Source: Dokdonella fugitiva
GTDB lineage: Bacteria > Pseudomonadota > Gammaproteobacteria > Xanthomonadales > Rhodanobacteraceae
Assembly (NCBI RefSeq): GCF_014138265.1
Contig: NZ_JACGXL010000006.1
Span: 303,964 to 367,963, forward strand
DNA: 64,000 nucleotides
Direction of reading: 5' to 3'
Numbering within the stretch: position 1 is the stretch's first letter; every line of letters starts with the position of its first letter. Positions 57,081 through 64,000 of this stretch are shown piece by piece. The notes under the pieces were generated by a model. The model was not told the origin of the DNA. It searched no databases and was given only the letters and a program-made list of their open reading frames with translations. The translations under genes and the position numbers were made by a program.

Positions 57081-59471
57081 TCAGTGCGACGGAGCGAGTT
57101 CGAGCACGTGCTGCGCCGGACCCGGCAGGAACGGCGTCGGCGTGCCGTGCACCCAATCCGCATGACCGGCGCCGTAGTACGGCGACAACGGATGGCCGCT
57201 CTGGCCACCCGGCATCATGAAATAGCCGTGCGCCTCGTCGCCGGGCGCGACGCCGAAACGCTCCGACGCGCCGAAGTCGGGCGCCTGCACGCGCGGCATG
57301 TGGGTGTCGCCCGGCAGCGCTTCGTAGGGCATGTCGAGCCAGCGCGCGACGAACGCCGGCAGTCCACGCGACAACGGATGCGCGATATGCGCGGTGTTGC
57401 GTTCGCCCCAGGTGCGCGCGGCGATCCCGCCGGGTTGCGCATCGAGCTTGAGGCCGGCGCGATCGATCGTCGCGACCAGCAGCGCGTCCCAATCGGCGGT
57501 ACCCGGCGGCAACAGGTGTTCCGGGCGCTGGCCGAGCAGCTTCCACACGGCCTGCTCCGATTGCGGCAGCTTGGGCAGCGCGAAGTCGGGGAACGGCTTG
57601 CGCACCGCCGCGGCGAAGGCGTCGAGCACCGTGTCGACGACTTCGCCGCGCCACGCGCGCACGAGCCGGTAGGCGACCGCATCGGTCGACGCGTGGTCGT
57701 TCCAGCCCGCGAGGATCTGCTTCATCGCGTCGTGCAGTGCCGACGGCGGCGCGCGGTTGAGTTCGAGCGCGAGCAGGTCCTTCCAGCGCTCGAGGAACAG
57801 CGCGCGGTCGTCGAGCTGGATCTTCAGCAGGTCGTCGACCGCGAGGCGCTCGTGCGCGCGCAAGGTGTCGCGAATCTGCGCGGCGCGCGCGCCGAGGTCG
57901 TAGCCGCCGTCGCCGATGATCTTCAGCGCTTCGCCTTCGACCGGACGCTGGTTCGCGCTCCAGAGGCGGTTCCACGGCGGATTGGCGACCAGCGGATGCA
58001 GGCTCTCCGGTTCCCAACCGTCCCAGCCGGTGCCGGCCTGCGACCAGTCCGCGGGTAGCTGCGGATCGAAGCCGCCGACGCGCTTCGGGATGCGCCCCGC
58101 GATCGTCCAGGCGATGCTGCCGGCCTTGTCGCCGGCGATGAAGTTCTGCGGCGGGATGCCGCTCGCCTGCGCGACGGCGACGGCTTCGTCGACGGTGCGC
58201 GAGGCTTCGATGCGGATCAGGTTGACGTCGATGCCACCCGGCTGCTGCGCGACCCAGGCGAGCGCGAGCGGGGTGCCGTCGGCGTCCTTGGCGAGGATCG
58301 GGCCCCAGCGCGTCTCCTCGACTTCGATCGTCTCGTCGTCGCCGCCGTGCACGTGGATGCGCTCGGCGTGCTTCTCGGTCGTGGCCCAGCCGTCCGGCAC
58401 GCGATAGCGCATCGGATCGTTCGGGTCGCGCTCGACGCGCACCCAGTCGGTCGTGTCGGCGTAGCTGTTGGTGAAGCCCCAGGCGACGAGGCCATTGCTG
58501 CCGGCGACGACGGCCGGCGTGCCGGGCAGACCCGCACCGGTGACGTCGATCATGCCGCCCGCGCCGCGCGCGTCGGGATAGACGACGCGCGTGCGGAACC
58601 AGAGGTTGGGTACGCGCAGGTCGAGGTGCATGTCGTTGGCGACGAGCGCCGAACCGCCGGCGAGCGCGCCGCCGACCGCGAACGCGTTGCTGCCCGGAAC
58701 ACGCGGGTCGGTGACGCCGTGGCTGCCGCGCAGCAGCGCCGGATCGAGCGTGCGCAGGTCGAGTTCGCTCGCCGGCGGCACCTCGGGCCACGACAGCGGC
58801 GCGCCGGCGATCGGCGCGTCCCAGCCGCCGCCGCTCGCGGTGAGGAACGCGTAGGCGGACGCGGGCAGCGCCGCGTGCATGCGCGAGAACGCGAGCTCGC
58901 GTTTGTCTTCGGCGTCGTTGAGGGTGAATGCCATAGCGGCGACCACCAGCAGCGTGTCCTCGCTGCGCCACGGCGCCGGCGCGTTGAACGTCGCGAGGTA
59001 GGCGAACGGGCGCACGGCGAGGTCGGCGAGCCCGGCGTTGACGCCGTCGCGGTACGCGTCGAGCGCGTCGCGCTGCTCCGGCGGCAGCGTCGCGAACGCG
59101 CGCGCCATGCGCGCGCGCATGCGGTGCGCACGTACGGTGCGATCGATCGGCAAGGCCGCCTTGCCGAACAGTTCGGCAAGCTCGCCCGCCGCGCGGCGGC
59201 GCAGCAGGTCCATTTCGAAGTAGCGCTCCTGCGCGTGCACGTAGCCGAGCGCCCAGTTCGCGTCGCGTCGGCTTTGCGCGCGCACGGTCACCGTGCCGAG
59301 CGCATCGCGTTCGACCCGTACCGGCTGCTTCAGCGCGGCGTCGCGGACCTCGCCTTCGTAGCGGGGCAGGCTGCCGCGAAGGGCGAACCAGCCCGCGAGG
59401 GGCAGCGCGACGATCAGCAGGACGAGAATGAGGACGGCTCTCTTGAGCAGGCGTCGGCGGCGAGGCGGCAT
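57081..59471 (-). CDS. Penicillin acylase family (Ntn) hydrolase
   Basis: This family comprises periplasmic amidases that self-cleave into alpha and beta chains; they act on penicillins, acyl-homoserine lactones or other N-acyl amides. The 796-residue precursor has an N-terminal membrane or signal helix (AVLILVLLIVALPLAGWFAL). Alpha-chain motifs include DALGTVTVRA and NWALGYVHAQERYFEMDLLR. The beta-chain nucleophile is Ser261 in RVPGSNAFAVGG, followed by NDMHLDLRVPNLWF and GFTNSYADTTDW. Later GQSGHPLSPYYGAGHADWVHG is typical. Substrate cannot be told. It is divergent from the surface-protein gene at 59804. Confidence 0.92.
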   Translation of the reverse strand: MPPRRRRLLKRAVLILVLLIVALPLAGWFALRGSLPRYEGEVRDAALKQPVRVERDALGTVTVRAQSRRDANWALGYVHAQERYFEMDLLRRRAAGELAELFGKAALPIDRTVRAHRMRARMARAFATLPPEQRDALDAYRDGVNAGLADLAVRPFAYLATFNAPAPWRSEDTLLVVAAMAFTLNDAEDKRELAFSRMHAALPASAYAFLTASGGGWDAPIAGAPLSWPEVPPASELDLRTLDPALLRGSHGVTDPRVPGSNAFAVGGALAGGSALVANDMHLDLRVPNLWFRTRVVYPDARGAGGMIDVTGAGLPGTPAVVAGSNGLVAWGFTNSYADTTDWVRVERDPNDPMRYRVPDGWATTEKHAERIHVHGGDDETIEVEETRWGPILAKDADGTPLALAWVAQQPGGIDVNLIRIEASRTVDEAVAVAQASGIPPQNFIAGDKAGSIAWTIAGRIPKRVGGFDPQLPADWSQAGTGWDGWEPESLHPLVANPPWNRLWSANQRPVEGEALKIIGDGGYDLGARAAQIRDTLRAHERLAVDDLLKIQLDDRALFLERWKDLLALELNRAPPSALHDAMKQILAGWNDHASTDAVAYRLVRAWRGEVVDTVLDAFAAAVRKPFPDFALPKLPQSEQAVWKLLGQRPEHLLPPGTADWDALLVATIDRAGLKLDAQPGGIAARTWGERNTAHIAHPLSRGLPAFVARWLDMPYEALPGDTHMPRVQAPDFGASERFGVAPGDEAHGYFMMPGGQSGHPLSPYYGAGHADWVHGTPTPFLPGPAQHVLELAPSH

Positions 59472-59571
59472 CGCAGGTGTCCATGCGGAGGAGCGCGCAT
59501 CGTAATCGATCCTGCTGAACGAACCGCGGGGCTGATGCTGTCACGCAAGTGCAAGCGAATTGCAAACGACG

Positions 59572-59599
59572 TTGAAACCGTGACGTGCACTGCTAGTAT
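59572..59599 (+). promoter_or_regulatory. Candidate promoter upstream of the secreted protein at 59804
   Basis: TTGAAA (59572-59577) and TAGTAT (59594-59599) are 16 bp apart, a near-consensus pair. It would give a leader of about 200 nt before GTG 59804. The leader begins with a small hairpin (ATTGCC/GGGCAAT) and holds no gene. The remaining 59472-59571 is the upstream region of the divergent acylase gene. Confidence 0.55.
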
Positions 59600-59803
59600 C
59601 GAACGATTGCCTGAAGTCGGGCAATGCGAGCGGCGGGGCGATGTGGGAGCCCGTCGCGTGATCGGCACGGCGCATGCGTCGTGTCGATCCGAAATTCATC
59701 CGGAAGGACGACGCCCCTGTGCGTCCGACCCGGAAGCTGGCAGCGACGGCGGATGGACCTCTGCCGGGCAGAGGACCGTCGTCTACAACCTAGGGAGTTG
59801 ATT

Positions 59804-61516
59804 GTGAACAAAGTTTCAGCCAGAGAAGTCAGCAATACCCGCGGCGGCGTGCTCGCCGCATCGCTGCTCGGTACCTGCGTCGCCCTTGCCTGCGGCACCG
59901 CTTTCGCAGCGGACGCCAGCCATTTCTCGAAGAGCACCGCCATGCCGCGCACGCAGCAGGCCGCCGCGCGTGGTGCCTTCTCGCATCATCGCGGTGCGGG
60001 CCCGGACGGCACGCCCGCCTGCGGTTCGATCACGATCACCCAGTCGAGCACGCAGACGATCACCGCTCTCAACTCGATTTCGTGCAATGGCAACGGGTTG
60101 CACGCCGACAATTCGTATTTCCGCGCGTTCGACCTCGCGTCGCTCGGCGCGCCGAACGGCCTCGACGTCTGCGAAGTGCAGGTCGGCGTCGAACAGGCGA
60201 CGTCGACGGGCGCCGCCGGGCAGCCCGCGACGATCAACCTCTATACGACCAGCGCGCCGTTCCCGAGCGGCTATCCCGGTTCGCTGACGCAGATCGGCAC
60301 GTCGAGCGTCACGATCCCCGATTCGGCGACCGGGTCGGTGTACGCGATCCCGGTGACGGGCTCGGCGCCCGCGGGTTCGGAACTCGTGGTCGAGGTGTTC
60401 ACGCCGAGCGGCCAGGCCGATGGCAACTCGTTCTTCATCGGTTCCAATACCGATCCGCAGTCCGGCCCGAGCTACCTCCTGGCGGGTGATTGCGGCGTCA
60501 CGGCGCCGACCGACACCGCGGCCATCGGCTTCCCGAACATGCACATCGTGCTGAACGCGGTCGGCAATCCGGCCGGACCGAGCGATGTGATCTTCGCCGA
60601 CGGCTTCGACGTCGTCGGGCCGTCGACCGCGCCGACGCTGGCGAAGGCGTTCGCTCCCGCGACCGTGACCGTCAACGCGAACAGCGTGCTCACCCTCACG
60701 CTCGACAATAGCAGCAACGCCGGTCCGGCGACGCTGGCGGCGGACCTCGTCGACACGTTCCCGAGCGGGCTCGTCGTCGCGACGCCGTCGGATGCGGCGA
60801 CCACGTGCACGGGCACCGCGACGGCGACCGCGGGCGGCGGTACGCTCACGCTCGGTACCGGTGCGCAGATCCCCGCTGCCGGGACCTGCACGGTCACGGT
60901 GTCGGTGACCTCCGCTACCGCGGGCAGCTACACCAATACGATCGCGGCAGGCGGCCTGCAGACCGACCTCGGCAACAGTGCGGCCGATGCTTCCAGCGTC
61001 CTCGTCGTCGACGGCGGGACCCACCATGCGGCGACGTACACGGATCGCGCGACGTTCATCACGCACGTGGCCCCCGGGTTCTACGAGAACGACTTCGCCG
61101 ATCTGAGCGACAGCTCGGCCGCGGAGCCGGCGCGCAGCTACAGCTCGGGCGGGTTCGGCTATACGGTGGACACCGTGCCGACGCCCGACGACCTGTGGTT
61201 CTTCACGGGCGTGATGACCACCAACGGGTCGGGCGACCAGCTCGTCGTCACGTTCACGAGCGGCGCGGTAACGGCCGTCGGCGGCAACTTCTTCGCGTCC
61301 GACATCAGCGGCGCGCCGATCGCCGGCAATGCCGTGGACCTGCTGCTGAGCGACGGCACGACGGAGACCTTCTCGACGGCGGCCGCGACCGATTTCCGTG
61401 GTTTCACGACGGTCGCACCGATCACGAGCATCTCGATCGACGCACCGAACGCGGCCGATCCGGCGGACAACAGCTGGTCGACGATGGACAACCTGATCGT
61501 CGGCGTAGGCGACTGA
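59804..61516 (+). CDS. Secreted surface-type protein with an internal IFADGFD signature
   Basis: The 570-residue protein starts at GTG 59804 after AGGGAG. It has a signal peptide (VLAASLLGTCVALACGTAFA-AD). The first domain (about 55-255) is a beta-rich module with Cys pairs (for example CGSITITQSS). It is followed by DVIFADGFD at residues 261-269, here in the middle and not at the end. A DUF11-like module (about 285-405: PTLAKAFAPATVTVNANSVL to GTCTVTVSV) is shared with the next gene. A final beta domain (about 410-570) resembles choice-of-anchor type domains. A strong terminator follows. Function is likely surface attachment, but this is inference. Confidence 0.78.
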   Translation: MNKVSAREVSNTRGGVLAASLLGTCVALACGTAFAADASHFSKSTAMPRTQQAAARGAFSHHRGAGPDGTPACGSITITQSSTQTITALNSISCNGNGLHADNSYFRAFDLASLGAPNGLDVCEVQVGVEQATSTGAAGQPATINLYTTSAPFPSGYPGSLTQIGTSSVTIPDSATGSVYAIPVTGSAPAGSELVVEVFTPSGQADGNSFFIGSNTDPQSGPSYLLAGDCGVTAPTDTAAIGFPNMHIVLNAVGNPAGPSDVIFADGFDVVGPSTAPTLAKAFAPATVTVNANSVLTLTLDNSSNAGPATLAADLVDTFPSGLVVATPSDAATTCTGTATATAGGGTLTLGTGAQIPAAGTCTVTVSVTSATAGSYTNTIAAGGLQTDLGNSAADASSVLVVDGGTHHAATYTDRATFITHVAPGFYENDFADLSDSSAAEPARSYSSGGFGYTVDTVPTPDDLWFFTGVMTTNGSGDQLVVTFTSGAVTAVGGNFFASDISGAPIAGNAVDLLLSDGTTETFSTAAATDFRGFTTVAPITSISIDAPNAADPADNSWSTMDNLIVGVGD

Positions 61517-61544
61517 TCGCGACGTACGTCCTTCCGTGACGACC

Positions 61545-61575
61545 GAGGGCCTCCAACCGGAGGCCCTCTTTTTTT
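61545..61575 (+). terminator. Intrinsic terminator after the 59804 gene
   Basis: GAGGGCCTCC (61545-61554) pairs with GGAGGCCCTC (61559-61568), followed by T7. Confidence 0.95.
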
Positions 61576-61649
61576 CGGTCGCCGCGCGCGATCGACGGGG
61601 CAGTTTTCGCGTGTGCGAGGGGGTGCCCGCTTGAGCTGAATGAGGGGAG

Positions 61650-61679
61650 TTGTTGTTCCGCACCCGACAGGCATATAGT
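61650..61679 (+). promoter_or_regulatory. Candidate promoter in the 61.5-61.95 kb intergenic region
   Basis: TTGTTG (61650-61655) and TATAGT (61674-61679) are 18 bp apart. The transcript would start near 61686, about 267 nt upstream of the next gene. Confidence 0.5.
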
Positions 61680-61685
61680 CGGCGA

Positions 61686-61904
61686 ACCTCGACCGCCGCG
61701 TTGCGATCTGGTGGGACCGGGGGCAATCCATGGATCGGTGCGTTGGAGGTGCCGGCAGTACCACTCCGGCACCGGGTCGGGCTTTGTTGTGCGTTGACTG
61801 GGGTCTCGCGCATGAACCGATGTCCATGCAAGGCTGCAACTCTCCGCAGTCGAACTTCAACTCATCTCCATAGCACTTGCCGAATCCGCGGCAGGTGCGT
61901 TTTT
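61686..61904 (+). ncRNA. Candidate small RNA or terminated leader upstream of the 61953 gene
   Basis: Between the promoter above and the next gene, 61873-61882 pairs with 61889-61898 (10 bp, one G-T pair) and is followed by TTTTT (61900-61904), a proper intrinsic terminator. A second hairpin (GGTGCCGG/CCGGCACC) lies near 61745-61775. RNA ending at 61904 would be about 220 nt. It could be an independent small RNA or an attenuated leader of the surface-protein gene. No known riboswitch core was recognised. Confidence 0.4.
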
Positions 61905-61952
61905 GTGTGCTCGTAATCCAAGCTCGTTCGTCGATCTACGGGGGTAAACCGC

Positions 61953-64000
61953 ATGAAACGCTTGTTGAAACTTTCCTTGGCCTTGGTGGCTGCGGGCGGG
62001 ACGCTGGCAGCGTCTGCCGCGGGACCAGCCACCAGCGCAATCGCGACCACATCGGCCGAGAAAGCGTCGCCGCCGAATGCGGTGTCGTCGCCCCTCGTTC
62101 CGGATGCCATCGCGCCGTACTGCGTCAATACCTACACCAACAACGTTGAACCGATCACGCTGGTGCAAATCAGCGACATCAACAACCCGTCTCCTGCGGC
62201 TACCGGTGGTACGGCGCACGAGGACTTCACCGCGATCATCGGCACGCTGCGCCCGGGCGCGACGTATGCCGTGACGATGAAGTCCAACACCGACGGTGCA
62301 TTCCTGCACGGCCACGCCCTGTACGTGGACTGGAACCAGGACACGCTGCTGGATGGTGCGGGTGAAGGACTCTTCGTCGGCACGATCACCGGCTCGACCG
62401 GCACGGATGCGGCATCCGTGTCCGCGCTGGTCACCGTTCCTGCCGGCGCGACAGCCGGCAACACGCGCCTGCGCGCGATGACGGTCTACAACGCGACCAC
62501 GCTGGCCGGCATCCCGCCGTGCCGCACGGGCGCAGGCTACGGCCAATCCGAGGACTACACGGTCAACATCGATCCGGGCGCGCCGATGCCGCCTGCGTTG
62601 CCGAACCTGTCCAAGTCGTTCACGCCGAGCAACCGTGACTTCTCGACGCCGACCACGACACTGACGCTTAACCTCGGTCAGTTCAATGCCGGCGCCGCAT
62701 CGCTCAACCTTACTGCGGACCTCGTCGATACCCTGCCCGCCGGCATGACGGTCGCCGCGACGCCCAACGCGTCGACGACCTGTCCGTCCGGCGTGGTCAC
62801 GGCGGCGCCGGGTGGCGCTACCGTGACGCTCGGAACGGGCGCGCAGATCCCGCCCGCGGGCTGCACGGTCACGGCCGACGTCCAGGTGGCCGCGGTCGGC
62901 ATCTACGCCAATTCGATCGCTGCCGGTGCGCTGCAGACGAATGCCGGCGCGGGTCCGGGTGCGAGCGCGAATTTCACGGCGACCAGCGCGACCACGGCGA
63001 CCTACAGCACAGGGTTCGAGCCGCCGACGTTCGTGGTCGGCAACATGGGAACGCAGGGCGGCTGGGGACGTTCGGGCGGCGTCGCGGCCGATACGACGAT
63101 CTCGACGGCCCACCCGGGTGCAGACGCGCAGCATCTGCGCTTGACCTGGGCCACGGCCGGCACGGGCACGGTGGCGGCCATTTCGCCGACCCAAGGCCAG
63201 GGCACGACGACGTATTCGATCGCGTCCGGGAAGCTGTCGATCCAGCCGAATGCGACGGGCACGCCGTTCGACTTCGCACCGCAGGACACGGGTGCGGGCT
63301 CGGTCATCACGCGCGTCCGCTTTAACAATGACGCGGCCAAGAGCATCCAGGTACTCGATCCGAACGGCGGTGGCCCCGGTGTCGCGGGCTACGTCAACAC
63401 CGGTGCGGACTGGACGGCGCTGGCGGGTACGACGTACTTCGACCTCAAGGTCATCACGAAGCGCGCGGATTCCACCTACCGGGTCTGCATCAACGGTACG
63501 TCCATCTTCAACGGCACCGGGTTCGCGGCGAATCTGCGCAACATCGCGATCATCGGCACCAAGGGCACGGGCACGAACGGCAATATCCTCGATGTCGACA
63601 ACGTCGCCATCGACAACAGCAACATCGGCACCTGCAACGGCCTGCCGCCGTCGCATACGGTGACGCCGAGTGTCGGCACACCGTCCGGTTCGATCAGCCC
63701 GAATACGCCGCAGACCGTCATCGAGGGCGCGACGACCGCGTTCACGTTGAGCGCGAACGCCGGTTTCCATATCGACACGGTCACGGGCACGTGCGGCGGC
63801 TCGCTCGTCGGCAACACGTACACGACGAACGCCGTCACCGCGGACTGCACGGTGATCGCGAACTTCGCGGCCGACGTCGTCACGCACACGGTCACGCCGA
63901 GCGTTGGCACGCCGTCGGGCTCGATCAGCCCGAGCACGCCGCAGACGGTCAACGATGGTGCGACGACGGCGTTCACGCTGACGGCCAATGCGGGTTTCCA
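61953..64000 (+). CDS. Large secreted repeat protein (GEVED, DUF11-like, InlB-type repeats), 3' truncated by window end
   Basis: At least 682 residues are visible; the frame is open at the window edge. There is a signal peptide (MKRLLKLSLALVAAGGTLAA). In order: a GEVED-type domain (about 55-210, with ALYVDWNQDTLLDGAGEGLF and GQSEDYTVNI); a DUF11-like module (about 215-345) related to the one in the upstream gene; a lectin-like domain beginning FEPPTFVVGNMGTQGGWGRS (about 350-560); then tandem divergent InlB-type repeats of 77 residues starting near 63654 and 63885. Such architecture is typical of adhesins or extracellular matrix proteins. A GGGGG-type ribosome binding site precedes the ATG. 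Confidence 0.82.
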   Translation, partial: MKRLLKLSLALVAAGGTLAASAAGPATSAIATTSAEKASPPNAVSSPLVPDAIAPYCVNTYTNNVEPITLVQISDINNPSPAATGGTAHEDFTAIIGTLRPGATYAVTMKSNTDGAFLHGHALYVDWNQDTLLDGAGEGLFVGTITGSTGTDAASVSALVTVPAGATAGNTRLRAMTVYNATTLAGIPPCRTGAGYGQSEDYTVNIDPGAPMPPALPNLSKSFTPSNRDFSTPTTTLTLNLGQFNAGAASLNLTADLVDTLPAGMTVAATPNASTTCPSGVVTAAPGGATVTLGTGAQIPPAGCTVTADVQVAAVGIYANSIAAGALQTNAGAGPGASANFTATSATTATYSTGFEPPTFVVGNMGTQGGWGRSGGVAADTTISTAHPGADAQHLRLTWATAGTGTVAAISPTQGQGTTTYSIASGKLSIQPNATGTPFDFAPQDTGAGSVITRVRFNNDAAKSIQVLDPNGGGPGVAGYVNTGADWTALAGTTYFDLKVITKRADSTYRVCINGTSIFNGTGFAANLRNIAIIGTKGTGTNGNILDVDNVAIDNSNIGTCNGLPPSHTVTPSVGTPSGSISPNTPQTVIEGATTAFTLSANAGFHIDTVTGTCGGSLVGNTYTTNAVTADCTVIANFAADVVTHTVTPSVGTPSGSISPSTPQTVNDGATTAFTLTANAGF
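63654..64000 (+). repeat. 231-bp tandem coding repeats at the window end
   Basis: The unit starts at 63654 and again at 63885 (period 231 bp, 77 residues), each beginning HTVTPSVGTPSGSISP. DNA identity is high. The second copy is cut by the window edge, so the repeat count is unknown. Confidence 0.85.

Noticed and set aside
61686..61952. Cyclic-di-GMP (GEMM) or other known riboswitch in the adhesin leader
   Set aside because: The conserved GEMM core segments were not found in this leader or in 59600-59803; only generic hairpins and a terminator are visible.

Overview
The window is about 64 kb of very GC-rich chromosome from a gammaproteobacterium. It is most likely a member of the Xanthomonadales (Lysobacterales), perhaps of the Rhodanobacteraceae type. 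The reasons are the gene orders pyrH-frr-uppS-cdsA-dxr-rseP-bamA, thrS-infC-rpmI-rplT-pheS-pheT-ihfA-merR-tRNA-Pro and queA-tgt-yajC-secD-secF, the strong GC bias at third codon positions, and the frequent GTG/TTG/ATC starts. The placement is inferred from synteny and codon use; no database search was possible.

Region 1 (1-7.4 kb, minus strand) is the envelope and isoprenoid cluster: pyrH, a small unknown secreted protein, frr, uppS, cdsA, dxr, rseP and the first 346 codons of bamA, which leaves the window. Region 2 (7.5-13.6 kb) has a TRIC-type membrane protein, tRNA-Asn, a FimT/GspH-like pseudopilin, uvrB and a CBS-domain histidine kinase coupled to a double-receiver regulator. Region 3 (13.7-21.9 kb) is the translation cluster: tRNA-Val, thrS, infC (ATC start), rpmI, rplT, pheS, pheT, ihfA, a MerR regulator and tRNA-Pro. 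It is rich in intergenic hairpins. Region 4 (22-31.7 kb) holds a prolyl iminopeptidase, a GDCCVxC protein, a PsiF-repeat protein, a class III aminotransferase, an ABC-2 exporter with a 28-residue membrane micro-ORF and a DesK/DesR-type two-component system, then queA and tgt. Region 5 (31.9-38.9 kb) holds yajC-secD-secF, ppk2, moaB and a TPR/O-GlcNAc-transferase-like protein.

Region 6 (39.0-57.0 kb) is the unusual part. Five paralogous secreted proteins of about 640 residues, of no family I can name, lie on one strand. They are interleaved with two pentaheme c-type cytochrome-like proteins, a small lipoprotein and a secreted copper-amine-oxidase-like protein. Two of the paralogs are each followed immediately by a pentaheme gene (11-bp gap in one case, 11-bp overlap in the other), so the family protein + pentaheme cytochrome pair looks like a duplicated functional module. 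Several products end in, or carry inside them, a short signature of the form D-x-[IV]-F-x-x-G-F-[DE]. It behaves like a C-terminal tag and seems to have been inserted independently at different points of the two cytochromes. BACON-like Ig modules are shared between the last family member (four tandem copies) and the amine-oxidase-like protein (one copy).

Region 7 (57-64 kb) has a penicillin-acylase family hydrolase on the minus strand and two large secreted, repeat-bearing surface proteins on the plus strand. The second has a long leader containing an intrinsic terminator and runs off the window end. My inference is that the accessory region encodes an exported redox or surface system; substrate and partners cannot be read from the sequence.
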